Source: Hyalella azteca (taxonomy: Eukaryota; Arthropoda; Malacostraca; Amphipoda; Hyalellidae). From it: 64,000 nt of DNA. Of the stretch, positions 12,092 through 27,000 are shown piece after piece. A program made the translations under genes and the position numbers. Position 1 is the stretch's first letter; every line of letters starts with the position of its first letter. The stretch lies in the NCBI RefSeq assembly GCF_000764305.2, contig NW_025933402.1, positions 240,734 through 304,733 on the forward strand, read 5' to 3'. A model generated the notes under the pieces. The model was given only the letters and a program-made list of their open reading frames with translations. It was not told the DNA's origin and ran no database searches.

Positions 12092-15000
12092 CTTGAAAGC
12101 CGTGGGAGGCACTTGCGTCTCTGACGCAGAGTCTGGCAAGAAGTCGAACATTTGCTCGACAAGTTGGGAATCGTCCACCGGCTCGTCTCGTCGTCTCTCG
12201 ACATCGTGGACGAGCTGACGTTTCTTTTCTAGGAGCTCTCGCTCCTTCTGCGTCCTGAGAACTTCTTCTTGCTCCATTTGCACCATTCGCTCCTGCGAAA
12301 AAGCGGTAGTTTGAAGTTAAAAATGTGGCTTGCGACAAAAATTAAGGAACTAAAATGAAGAACGCTATTTTTGATCGTCAAGTGCGACGCCTTTTTCTTT
12401 CGTATTTTTCGTCCGAATCCGCACATAACGTAGTAGCATTGGGCTTAGTGAGCAACTCTTTAAAGAAACCGAACATAATTCATTCATTCTCAGAATTAAT
12501 TCCTGATTGATCTAGCCTTATGACAGGCCTGGTCAACACAACTAGCAAAACATCAAATTCACTGTTTCCAGTAAAGTCGAAAATTATGCAAGAAAATTCA
12601 TGTAAAACACTCACCCTGTACTGAATTTCAGCTATTTCTTTGGCTTTCTTTTTGTTCATTTGTTTCCTGAGCGCCTGTTCCTCCTCTTCCTTGAGTCTCG
12701 CGGCTTCTACGCGTTTCTTGAGTCGCCGGTACTGCCGGCGCGCGATCAGCCCGCGCACCTGCGCCTGTATTCTCGTCGCCGCCCACATGCGGTGCGCCAC
12801 TTCACGACGTACCAGGAAGCCTCGACAGCGGGCCTGGGACGCAACATTTGCGTTACCAATTCGTATTAGTTTTTACTCGACAGTGCTACAGCTGAATTTC
12901 ATTCCCCTTAAATACAATTTATCAAAATTTTAAACTTTCTCAATCACAAGGATAATTATAGCAGTTATATTTTTATGAATTGTTTATGTTCAGTGGCTTG
13001 TATTTTTTCTTTAATATATTCGCACAGCTGATTTGCACTTATTCTAGATGAATCACTTCTTCAATTTCCTGTCATATGTCCCCAGATAAATTCTCCTAAC
13101 AAATCATGTTTTCTTCAATCGACTGTAAACGTCTCCCTAATAAAACAAGACATGGTCCAAAATATTATAGTGATGATAAATTGTGCTCGAAATTAGTGCA
13201 AGACCCTTAGAATTATTATTTTGTGTACATTATAATATAATAATTTTTCCTCGGACAATAAACTTGGTACTGGCAATAAATTACTTTCAAGTGACATCTG
13301 ATCACAAAACGAACTAAAGTTCACTTTATGTTGTACACAGAAGCCACCATGCAATTGAAGCTACCTGCAGGGCGACGACGTGGCCGCGCAAGTGTCTGAA
13401 GCGATGAGACACAACCCGCGACCTGATGAGCGCCTGCAGGCGCATGTAGCCAACACGCATGTTCTTGTAGCGCCTCTTCTGCGCCCAGGCTCGCCAGTTC
13501 TTCTGGATTATTATGACACTCTCACGCATTTTCTTGTACCTGTCAAACATAAAAGTATTTATTTTAAAGATATTTGCATAAAATATGGTTACGAACAAAA
13601 TGTATGAAACGGGAGCGGGAGAGATTGTGCACTAGGTTGAGGAAATATTTTAATAAATATAATTTTCCACCAAACAAGAATTTTGATACTGGGGATAAGT
13701 GGTTCTTACTAGAATTCAAAATCTGTCCAGAACATAAAGATGTGATGAGGCTGCAAGTTTGCATTATAACGAAATTTTCTGTTGGGGATCGAAAACAATG
13801 AAAATCCGTGATGTAACTTCATCTGTAAGGTAAATCGTATTATTTTCTCATGAATAAATTCTTTTGGCTATAACTTATTTATTAAGTTCAAAAGCGTTAA
13901 AAAATGAGGAATAGGTTCCTCTTAAAAACTGACCTCCTCCTGTAGTACCAGCCTCGAACACATCGCTGCAGGATGGTAATCTTCCTCGTCAGGACTCTGT
14001 CCCTCTCCTGCTCCAGGAACAGATCGTGGGCATCCTTCAGGAAAACTTTAGTGTGGCCCAACTGATAGTCCGACTTTCCCAGCACCTCCCGGCAAATTTT
14101 TGTGGTCGCAGCAAAACAGTCAACCTGATTATTGTATTAAAATAGATAAGCTTGAATACAAAGATCGTCACAAGTTTTGCAATATTAGGGGAAACGCAGT
14201 CAACCTGAGGGTTCAATAATAGCTAGCTCGATATATAATAGAATAGAAGTGTCGGCACTGAAAAATAGGCCCATGGCCTGTTGTAAAATAAATCCTTAAT
14301 TATTGGCTCTAATGATCAAAATCTATGAATTAATACCATGAAATTAAAGGTCAACGCAAATTACTCTGTGAGCGGGCGGGCATCCGTGGATGAGGAACCT
14401 GTAGCGCTCGACGAACTCCCTGAAGGTGTGGCGGATGGGGTAGCCCGCCCTGCGGATCCTGATGGTCTCCATCATGCCGGAGTAACGCAGCTGGCGGCAG
14501 CACAGCTCGCGGTCGAACAACTGAGATGAAACAGCAAAGTTACGAATCTCATTGTGAGATTCGATGACTGATACGACAAAAATCGAAGTACGCAAGATTA
14601 TTGAAGAGAATGTGGACGGCTAATTTTGGCAAGTAAAAGGATCGAAGGAATAGTATCATGATTGAAGAATTGCTACTTGAATGGAAGATACAGCGTAACT
14701 TAATGTGTTCTTAAACGACTTTGGCTGGTAAGAAACTGAAAAAATATAACTCAGTACTCACTGCAGTGAGTGACAGCTAGAGAGCGCATTTTCTCGTCGA
14801 CGAAAACGTGAAGTTACGGATGGACAGACAGACGGACGGAAAGACAGACGGACGGACATTCGAGCACAATAGTGAATTTTTTCCATGAATGAGAAAATGC
14901 GCTAAAAATATATCTTTGCATTTATCGAGATTTACAAACAGATTTGGCGATATAAATCGTTGCGGGAAAACCGTAAAAGAAGTTATATTGCTAATTTAAA

Positions 15001-18000
15001 ATTTTATAAGCATGGATTTTAGATAAATAGGACATGGCAGATTATACGAGAAAAACTAAACGGAAGAAAACGCACAGTAAACGGAAGTAAAAGTAATGCA
15101 GATCATGAGGAGTGTGCTCACCATGGGCTTCTTGTACTCGTTGGGCTTGATACAGCGGATGAAGAAGGGCTGGCAGTTGGACAAGGTCTTCATGAGGGCG
15201 TCTAGAGACTTTTTGAACTGAGCCGACAACGTAGGAGCTCGCTTCCTCGTCTCTGAACCCATGCCTGTTAAAGCAAACCCATTAAATGTATTCCAATTTC
15301 ATCACCTAATAAAATTTTTCCGAGTCTAACTTAGTAATATCAAATAACTTGGTAAATGGTAGCTAAAAAACGCAAATGAAGCTCTTTTCATTCTCTACCA
15401 ATTTCAACGAAATCGATGGACCTGCGGAAGATCAAAACGCAAGAATTATTCACTGTGAAAGACTCACTGATGTCATCGATGAATAAATGCTGGAGAAATT
15501 TGTTGCTCGTGTTGTGGATTAGCTGCAGCAAGTCGGCGCTGAACGTGTCACGGTTCTTCTCTAGGAAACCTTTTTTAAAAACAAACGGTAAAACAGAAGC
15601 ATTCGATCTTCCAGAAAATATATCTAAATCACACTAAAGTAAATATCGTAAAATATTCTACTACTACTATTTTAATAGATAGAAATTTGATGGGCGGATT
15701 AGGAGATTAAGGGTACGGATTGCAGACGGTAGGGATTAAATCTCACCTCTGGTATCGTAGAACACAACCCCGGCAAAATGATTGATGCCGAAGGAGTGAT
15801 TCAAGTCAGACTTTGGTTTCAGGTATTGCTTGTTCCAGCCTTGCTGCTTGTGCAGCTTCAGCAACATCGTGTGATCAGTTCCCTGTTCATGAGATACAAT
15901 TTACATACCGTAATGAGTGTAGTAAAACACATTTCTGGAACCTCCTATATTTTCATATTTATAGCATAAATTTCAAAATATATCAACAATTTGAACCAAG
16001 AGAAAGATTGTTAAAGAATATAGAAAGAATAGAGAAAGAAAGATTGGTAAAGAATAGAGAAAGAAATATTGTTAAAGATCAAATAGCGAAAGAATAGAGA
16101 AAGAAAGATTGTAATAGATATTACATGTAATATTACCTTGGGGAACTTTGATTCTTCGTCTATGAGAGCCATGATATTGAGCTGCTTGATGGCGATCATG
16201 TCGAGAGTGTCTTGGTTGTCGACAAACTCGATGTGCTGCCAGTTGATGTTCTCCGCGTTGTACTCCTCCTGCTCCAGCTTGAAGATGTGCTGCACGAAGA
16301 ACTGCTGCAAGTTCTCGTTTGCGTAGTTGATGCAGAACTGTTCAAAACTGAAAAACCAGGAATTATTATGATTATTTTTATAACATTCTATAAAAAGTCA
16401 ATCAATCTGGCGTAAAACATTTTATGGACTTTAAAACTTTCACTGTTAAAACATTTAAAACTTTCAATCATAACGGAGGTATTCGCATTGTAAAAACCGA
16501 ATCGGGGCTCGTTTCTGGTCACAGGAATTGTTCCAAACACACCTGTTTATTTTGAAGTTTTCAAAGCCAAAGATGTCGAGAATACCAATTGACGTCCTAG
16601 TCTGAGAATGAGGTTTATAAATTGCGGCGTTGACTTTAGTGACGATCCAAATGAAGAGTCGTCCGTAGATACCTTTGACGAACGCATCTCTTACGTCCAT
16701 CGCATGGCGATGGCTCAGAGTGGAGACCTGACAGAAATGTAGGAAATACGCTGTTCTACAATTTACTTCCTAGCATTCATTTTCGTCACATTTGAGTGAG
16801 CATTGCGAATTATCCAATAAACGATTATATAAACAGAAAGGTTTAATCATAATTTATTTTTGAGAAAAGATCTATGAAACAGAGCATATACAAAAAATAC
16901 ACAAATGAAATATCAAACGTAATCTTAGTTAATTACCCAAGTAACAAACTTTTTTTAAAAGCTCAACCTCAGATCACTACCCATGCACCTGGCACAGACG
17001 AATGTGAAATATCTTATAATTAAAAATGTAAATGCAGCACAGAGCGTGAACTCACGACAGTCTCGCCCTGAGCGAAGATGGTCTTCAGTGTGAGGGCCTC
17101 CTTCAGGTTACGGGAGTCCAAACCGAGGAATTTGGCGACTCGGATCAGGGATGTCATGTCTGGCACTTCCGTCGCGTCCAGGTTGTCTGCGAAGAAACAT
17201 TTTAAAAAATCAACCGTATTTCCATGGAACTAAAATAGTTTACTTTCATAGCGAATGTTCACATTTTGACCTTGACGATTTTATTTATTAAATTCGTTTG
17301 GCTTAGACGAAGAATTTAGGCGATTAGTATAATGAGGTAAACTGTAAAATTGTACATTTGTAATCAAAGAGCATGACAAATGCCTTTGCTATTTACAAAT
17401 TGACTCCTATTTTTAACAAGCTTCATAATTATTACGACTAAGCAGACTAAAAAATGTCCAGGTGCATCTGTCTAACTGAAAACATAAAATATTTCCGATT
17501 TAAGGACTTGACATTAAACATCAATTAATATAAATGATAGTTTTTGCATTTCTCAAAGGTCCAAGACAAATTTGGACTTTTAATTTATTCTAAACAGAAC
17601 TTCTGGCAGTTTAAATGAATAATTTGCAATGACAGCATTATTTGGATTAAAAGAACGCAAATGACTGACCACAAGCATAGAATTGCTCATTCAGATCCCG
17701 ATCTGTCAAAACTCACCGACAACCTTGCCCCTGAATTTGATGTTGCCCATGTGGAGGATAGACGCGAGCAGCTTAAGGATCTCCCAGACTTCAGAGTCGC
17801 TGAACATGAGGACCTTCATGGCAGATCTGATGTCGGCGAACTCCCTGGCATCGTCACGGCCGTCGCACGTGATGCTTCCGCCCTGAATAGGCGCACATAG
17901 GCACATTATTCTCGGATTGCCTCGAACATTAACCGATAGTTTAATATGTTAAATTGTATAATAATTATTATGATTCAGAAATTATTATGAATCGATCGTT

Positions 18001-21000
18001 TTTGAATTAGCTGCGGTTATTTTGAATTGATATTCATGTATGTCCAAGTCGTGCTTGAGCAGAGCGCACCGCGCAATCCTTTCCAACGAAGAAATCATCA
18101 CAAATTCAAGTTGGTGAATGGACAGCACGACTGCGTCCAGCCCGCACTCTCTTCATGCTGTCAAAATTAGCGTAGTGACTACAGACGACGAAATTTATTA
18201 CACTGTTCGAGAAACATATCTAATTTCATGAAGTTTGTTTTTGTTTTCAAACTAAATATTGTTTTCTCACAGCTTTTGGGCAATGTTGGCATCAAGCACC
18301 CAACACACAACACCGTGGCAATAATTCAATTCCACAAAGTGTAAGGAAATTGCACTTCTTTCCCACATTAATACGGAGAGTGCATCCGAGAAGAAGTCTT
18401 AACATTCTTGGCAACACACAGATGAATCTAGAAGTCAGCTGCAAAAGATACGCCGTTTATCTCAAAACATTACCGCATACATCAAAATATTACATCATAC
18501 GCACAAAATGGCCCAATTAACTAATTTTATGCTCACCCCAGTCAAGTAGCTGTAGTTGGAAGCATCTGAAAGTTCCAGTTTCTGTCTTTCCTCCCTCGTC
18601 ATGCCGGCAAGCATGCAGTAGAAGATGTGATAGTTTCTTTCATCAGAACCTTGGGACACAAGTCGGGACTTCTCAAGAAGGTATTGTTCTATTCTAGCGC
18701 CTTCTATTACACCTTCTTTCGAGAAGTGGATGTCGACGTACTTGCCAAATCTTGAAGAGTTGTCGTTTCGGATGGTCTTGGCGTTACCAAAAGCTGAATA
18801 GAAGAAGAAATTCATTAATTAATAATTTTGTGTACAATTCGTTCATTTTTGCTCACCCTAGGTAATTTGAGCAATGCAGCATTATTCAAAACTTTCTGCG
18901 TCCATCATATCAAGAAATACATGAAATGTCAATAATATTCAAGTAATTATAAGATGAACCAAAATACTCGCCTTCCAGAATAGGATTCGCTTCTAAAATT
19001 TGTTGTTCAATCCAAGAGTGTTTGCCGGAAATGGCGGCGAGGTATTGTAGGATGAGCTTCGTGCTCTCAGTCTTGCCGGCTCCAGACTCACCACTGGAAA
19101 AGTTGCCAAAAAACTCAATTGTTAATGTAGCACAAGAATCGAATTTATTGCTACGGAATACTTAATGAGCTTTGGACTACAAGACACCAAATACAAAACA
19201 ATTGGTTGCTGCCTAGAAGAAAAAATGTAACAAAAATCGAAGTCAGTCAAATGCAAAGATTTATCGTCTTCTAGATATCCGAAAGCGACATTCTGCAGGC
19301 ATTCCCTGACTCTCATTCAAATTACTATTGGACTCGAAGAATGAGTAAACGGAATATTTTACCTGATAACGATGCATTGGTCTTGTCTGAATCTCTTCAT
19401 GTTGTTGTAGCAGCTGTCGCCAATTGCAAAGATGTGTGGCGGGAGCTCTCCGATCTTCTTGCCCCTGTACAGCTTGATTTGCTCGACGGTGTAAATTGGC
19501 AGAATTTGGTATGGGTTGACTGCAACCAAAATCGAGCCCGTGTAGGTCTGGAAAAATTTACGCACGCCTTACGAGTCTGAAGTTATGCATGAAATGCATG
19601 ATGATCATATTCGTAATATGACACGTGGATGAATTTTTTGTTGAATACGACAAGCAAGCTATGAAGGCTGCCCACCTGTAGCGGACATGATTCACGTATG
19701 TCAATTGTCCATGTGTCTAATGAGCAGGTTATGAAGGATGCTAGTCTCGTGCCGTTTCCACCATTCCAAAGAATAACTCACATATATGAGGTTTTCGTTG
19801 TATCTGATGAGCAGGTTGTGCAGGATGTACACCTCATAAGAACCCTTAACATGACTCACATATATGAGGTTTTCGTTGTATCTGATGAGTAAGTTATGCA
19901 GGATGTGCGCCTCATAAGAACCCTTAACATGACTCACATATATGAGGTTTTCGTTGTATCTGATGAGCAGGTTATGCAGGATGTACGCCTCATAAGAACC
20001 CTTAACATGACTCACATATATGAGGTTTTCGTTGTATCTGATGAGCAAGTTACGCAAGATGCCAGCCTCGTGCAGGTCGCCCAGGCTGATCATGTCCTCG
20101 ACGCCCTGAACAGACGTCGGGTGCATCGCCTTGATGCGACGCTCCGGCGTAAGCCATAACTCCTGAAATAAAACACGAAGCGCAAAATTGTTGTTTTTTC
20201 TTAGTTCTAAAAATATTAATTACATATCTACTTATTAATGATGGATGCATATGGATTTTTTAATATAGCTTCGTCGAGCTATATCATAGCCGAGTATATA
20301 TGTGCACACTTCGTTTCATTAAAATGGCTACAAAATATTCATCTAAACAAAGAATTTTTAAATTTATTAATTTTTATTTTATTTTAAAGTTTTGTGCAAC
20401 TCAAGACTCACATTATCATCGTCATCCTTGACTTGTATTCTGCGTCCTTCGGCGCTGACGACGCGAGCTCCGATGGCCACGTCGAACTCCCGGCGAGAGG
20501 TGGGCTCGATCCAGATGTAGTCTCCCTGCGCACAAACGCATCAGTCATAACAAAGCTTGTGTGCGAAGATTTTATGTGTCCTCTTGATAAACATTTTCGA
20601 AAGAAATCCGACCTGCCTTACTGAGTACTCGTGTCATCTTAGTAAATCAGTACCCAGTTTAAAATCCCAGATCTTCGTATTCGTGTCATTCATGTCGCGT
20701 AACAATTCCCCGCCGTTCACGTAATCGCTTACATGCAAAAATTTGGTATGCAGCTACAAACCCGGCTTTTTTGAGCAATTTTTATGTGCATATTTGGGCT
20801 TCAAGGTGCGTTACTTCAATGAATTTTTCCTTGGCTGAAACCATTTTTCAGAGGCACAAACGCGAGTCGATTAAATTCTTAAGAAATACCACGAGCAATA
20901 AATTTATTTGGTGTGATCACCTCTTAATAGATAGTCGTAGAAAGTTTTTGATGCATCGGTCAATCTACATTTGATTGAATGGGGAAATAAGGTTTAAAGC

Positions 21001-24000
21001 GCGGACCAAATCAGCAATCGTTCGTACTGTAAATTATTTAATTTGAGGAATACAAAATTTTTTAAATGCTTCCAGAACAAAAAATGTATCAGCTGATGTG
21101 TGTCTTAGGGGTTTCTATAACGACGCGAATGGTAAAGCTAATAAATCATAAACGCTCATTATGCATAGACTTACAATCGACGCGAATTCATCTTGTGGAT
21201 ATATATTTTCCTTCATGTTCTTTTCACACTTCAACTGTCAAACTTCATTATGTTAATTTGGAAATCAACGCGTTTCCCAACCGAGTCATGGGACCAAACC
21301 AAATATTTGATTTATAATTATCGGGATTAATCCTGGCGCTCTAAGCGATTAAAGCAATTCCTAACGAGCACCATGCAGGAGGGACAAATGAACTAGGGTC
21401 AGGGGCGATGTAACAGCAACAGCAAATAGAGATAACACTCACAGCGTGATCCCGTATCTTATTCGACGGCAATTTTTTTCCGATAAAGAGATAAATTTGT
21501 TAACAATGGTTTTGATCTGTGATTATTCGCATACAGCCAGCGAATATATATTTGGTGCAGACCCTGCTGACAAGCAAAGACTGATTTCATATGTATATGT
21601 GCATTTAACGTGAAGCTACCTATTCGAATTTCAAGTTTCATTTTAAGATTACAATTTTCAAATTTTACATAATTTCAATCAGAAAACGACTAGTCAACGG
21701 CCAAAATATCGGCAGAAACCATGGTAAACCTTTATTTTCTGATGAAAGACCAAAGATTAAAACTACAGAATGAACCGGAAATAGTTTTTGGAACTAAACA
21801 ATAATTCCAGCAGGTAAGAAACGCACCGCGGTGGCCGTGATAAACTCAACGCTCTTGCCATCCGAGTGTCGATTATCTCTCCAGTTACCGTCGTGTACTC
21901 CTGCCTCTGGGTCCACAACAAGAACCCTGGAGTCAGACGCTGCAGTGAAGTACCTGAAGGCTTTATTCTTCTTTAGCTCCTCAGTCTCATAAATATTACA
22001 CAGCGCGCTTACGCTCGCTCGTTCTCGAATGCTCGAATAATGAGGCATCGCTAGTTCTACTGTCAACGATTCTCCTTAATTTTCATACTAAAGCGTTGCT
22101 CTTCATCAGCACAGCTGTCCAGAATTTTTAATGACGTTGAAATATTTGATTCACTAACAATAAATCTTAAGTCATGACCAAAATCGTTCACTTTGAAAAC
22201 ACTGCATGAGATTATAATGGCACGTCTTCCTTACTTCGCGGCTCCAATTTTGGACATATATAATTTGTTACTTGCTATATTCCTATGTAATTCACTAGAA
22301 CACACTCATCTGAACATGTCAACAATCGACATAGTAAAAGCACTAAATAACCCACGATAACAAACCGATCAATTTTTGCGAGCACATATGAAAACACATA
22401 CAACCAATTTTCGTTATGCACATCGAGACATGAATTTATTTTGAATTTGTAGCTAAACATCACGGAATTTTCTAACACAAGTTAACTGGAGGCAGCTTCC
22501 TAAGTCCATTGTTTAGAAGTCGCGTTATAGCGAGGTATGCCATGGGATAAAGTCAAGGCTTGCGATGCAGCTCAAGGACCGTTCACGTGACTGGGCATGC
22601 GAGCGACCACCAAACAACTTCTTCAGCATATATTGCCCTGAATACGTGGAAACCAAGTGAAGCTCACATATTACGAGTTAATTTTCACATTAACGATGAA
22701 GATGGTCTCCCGATTGTTATCAGTGAACAAGTGGTGAATATTGTGAGAATTTTCATCTGTATTAAATTATTTATATATTTGCATTTACTGTATAGCAATC
22801 AAATAAATACTAATGATTGTTTCTCCCTTTAACCTATTAATTATAAATTAAATCACCAGCATTGAACCATGATTACAAATGGAAACGAACTCGTACCCTA
22901 AACGAAGTAGGTGCGACAGGATTCATGAGTGAATTCATCATTAATTCACCACACGAACCAAAAACTCGAATCGAATCATATTCCCGAAGCAGCCAGATAA
23001 TAGTATTAGGAAAGTTATGGGCGTATGTGTTGCGGAATTTATAGCTCACTTCTAAGCCATGTTATATTTTAGTTTCAAACTAGCAGCTAGTGTCCGTTTT
23101 TGCTACGTGTACGATCAATATCTGAGCTCGACGCTGCGTCTACTGCAGCAAAACAGAGGTAGATCGCGTGATCAAGAATCAACCCTACAGAATTACCCCT
23201 ACAACTGATCCACGCGCAGATTCCGGGCGGTCACGAACATTAAGGGCCAATTCTTGCACATTAGATGAAAAAGACAAAACTTTTCAAAAAAATTTCTATA
23301 ACTATACGCTCGAAAGGTTTGATAACACAGTGTCTGCATATAGAGTCGTATAAGAAAGGTGTTAGGATACTCGGAAAGGTGAATCCTCTCATTACCGAGA
23401 GGATACTTGGAACATAATGTCAAAGAGAAAAACTATGTTTAATCTCTTCATACAAACTCTGAGCTACCAGCTGCAGACAGGAACAAAAGCCATCTATGAT
23501 TGGGTCACACAGGTTAACAAAGAGAAACAAAGAGTGAACGCAGCTATCGACATGAACCGTATCTCCTAAATATTTAGTAGCTTCCTGTGCTGACAGGAAG
23601 GACATCTATCAATTGCACGACAAAAGGAAGAGGAAGCAAAATGTTTCAAGACAGTTATTAACACGATAAAAAGAGAAAATATATAGGATTTCTTAGAAAA
23701 AGTCGAGACATTAGGCAGCTATCGGACAATCCTAATAAGTCTATCATCGCTGCTTTGAAAATAGTTCGAAACACTCACTCACTTGAAGTCCTCAATTTTT
23801 AAAACTATAATAACACACTCGAATAGTTAACAATCTGCAATATTTATTAATTGAAAACTGATCCGCGAACGATGTTGGACATCGGTACTAATTTAATAAT
23901 AAAATTATTCAATCACGAGATCTGCACAAAACCTGATAATAACAGTTACACAAGACCAAGTTTTCAGTCATTTACGTGCTGGCCTAGTTTCACCGCAGCT

Positions 24001-27000
24001 TTTCCAATAAAGCAGAGTTTTATACAACATTGTTCTACAGGATATAGTGCGTACACAATTCTTTTGAACAATTTATGCGCCTGAAAGTAGCTGATATTAC
24101 ACATATCGTGTTTTCAGTGATGATTACTTCGCACCAGGTCCGACAAGACCTACCATGACGACGGCGCTACTATGACTACCTCAGGGCCCGGTGGGTGTAG
24201 CCGGGAAGCTTCACGTCGCCCTCTCGAGCATCCGGTCACCTGCGAGCTACGCTAGGACAGATACTTTCACGCTCAAGGCCTCTTAGATAATCATTTTATT
24301 TTTACGCAATAATTTTATTTTATAACCTTTTCGAAAATTATGGGTAGGTAATTTCTAAGTTTGACCAAAGACAAGCTTCGGCGTCATAATGAAAAGTTCT
24401 GTTCACCTTCATGCTCATCGCTGAATTGTTTCATCGATTGCATAATACATTTATACACTTCATTTTCGATGCAAAGAAGTTATCGTAAATGCATTACTAA
24501 ATTTCTGTTCGTGAGTTGAAGTCGTGGCGTTTTCCACAGTATTTCGTAATTGGTTATTTATTGAGCTTCTCGATGAAGTATTAATAATCAGGCGTAAAAT
24601 TTGCAAAGTCTGTTCAAAAACATTTTACGTCTTTTGGTGCGGGGAATGGAGGATTAATACAGCCTGCTTCCTGATGCAATGCATGAATGTTTAAGGCCAT
24701 TCAACATAATATTTTTTATTTCATTGTAAATTATTCTTCATTATTATGCTGTGAGAAGATAAGATTCTACAGACTTCTGCAAAAATTACCCAAAAGATAA
24801 CGAATTCCCTAAAAATTTTTCATATCAAGTTTGCAGACCCTCTGCAGATGGCAGAAATTTGACTTTTCTTGATAAAATTCTCAATTAATTTTATTCAGTA
24901 CAAACTCGGGCAAATCTTTCATAGTTGAACGGACGAACACTAATTTTATTGTCGCAATAGTTTTAATATTTTGTTAAGAAATTTATTACAGTAGTATAAC
25001 TTTGAATCATGATCACCATTCCCAGCTCATCACGTCTGAGACGAGGCGTCGTGCACAGATGTAATCATGAGATTACGCTATATAGTCTGTTTTTCCAAAA
25101 AAAAAAAAAAATTCAGCATCATTCACGAAGCATATGGAAATAATTATAAAAAAAAACTTGTATTTGTTAAATATATGTGAATATTTCAACTTCAAATTGA
25201 AAATTACAGAACTGAAACAAATACTTGCTGCAGAGATTGGGGCCGCCTATTAATTAGTATTCTGATGTAATTCGACCGAGACGTGCGTTGGGCAGGACAG
25301 TTGCTCAAGTAGCTAAGCAAAATGTTGCCTAAGTAGCTAAGCAAAATAGCTCCGTAAATAGTGCCAAAAGCTTGCTAAAAGTGAAAGATGGCTGTGAAGA
25401 TCAACCTGGTGCAAGCTAGAAAACTAAACAAAATATTTTGTTATTGATGATGGACATTTTGCGCAAAATATCGCACCATCTTCGGAAAAAAAATAAAATT
25501 TTGGTCAATATGACGGAGCAAAAACAAAACTGCTAATGAAATTAATTGTTGTTTTACCATTTATCCAGGAAAATATGAGCACACATGTAGCGGCTCGCCG
25601 GCACTAAAATAGCTTTTCCATAACCTATACAATGCATATGCACACACTAACTAAAAAATCCTTAATTTATTCGCAGAGGCGCAAAAACGTAATGCGCTCA
25701 TCAGTGCAATAAGCACCTCATAATTGTGAGCGGTTTTTACGGCAGCGCTGCGTAACAACAACAAACAAGCGGCCGTGCGAGCGCGAGTTGCGGAGATCAC
25801 GAACGCTGTACGCAACCATCGGAAGTGGGCGGGGCTCTGAACCTTCAAATGTGATTATACATTAGAGCCATCACTGGCTAACTGCACGACCGAAACTAGA
25901 ATGACTACGCGCAAAAATTATGGTTTCACGCGGAAAAATTAGTAGTATACTGTCTAAAAATGGTTTCACGCGTAAAAATTAGTAGTATACTGTCTAAAAA
26001 TGATTTCACGCGTAAAAATTAGTAATAAACTGTCTATTATTACCGAAATTAATTTTAAAACTTTTTATTAATCACTTTTGTATCAGTGCGTGTTGCAAGA
26101 CAAACAATGTTCGCTTGAAGTGAATGTTTTGTTAGTAACTACATAAATTAAATTCCCGTTAGCAAATGAACTATACGTAAATTCTAACTGACTCAGCTCA
26201 TGTCGACACGGCTCAAATGAGGCTAAAGGATCGAAAGTTTTCGGGTTAATCGTACATTCGGATTCGCGTTCATTGACAAGTAAAAATCGCTACATTATGG
26301 CCGAAAATCGTGATTATTTATAATTATCCGATCACCGGCAGCGCCCGAATCTGTTTAAAGGTGGTTGATAATACGCCCGCTGGATCTCGACAAGTTGTGG
26401 TCAACCGAGCATAGCCCGTAGCACAACAAGGAGCGATAGCAAATAGTTGAGAATACAACAGGTTTAGTCTGGTTTAAATGTGATCATTAGAGTGTTAAGC
26501 TATTTGCATAACTTCAGGAGAAGGCGAGTTGGACTAGCACAACCGGTTTAAGCGGCGATCACTATATCGACTTGCGTGAAAACGATGTCAGATGAAAGCG
26601 ATTAGTTAAGTGAAATTATTCAGTTAAAGGTATAAATTGAATGAAAATAATTTACATTAAATCATACCAGGGTTTTCAGTTTTCTTGGTAATTTAAAAGT
26701 CACGGACGAATAATATGAAGGGTTATTTCCTTATTCCTAAATAAATCCCTTCACAACATGAGGAAATCAGATAATTAATCAGATTAGATAAATAATAGAT
26801 GTTATCAGTTAATTTGCATTACAAGGAGGGGACCTTCAATGAACGCCTGATCTAGAATTTCTAAATTATGTTGAGCGAGTCAAATCACGTAACGTCAACG
26901 ATCAGAAAGTTTGAAAATCGAAGCCAGACTACGAACTGAATTAATTAGAAAACTTGAGGATACTTCTAATTCAGGCACCGAAATTTATCGTGAGTTTCGA

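Noticed and set aside
21794..22066. Minus-strand 90-codon frame in myosin intron 1
   Set aside because: No similarity and no splice partner.
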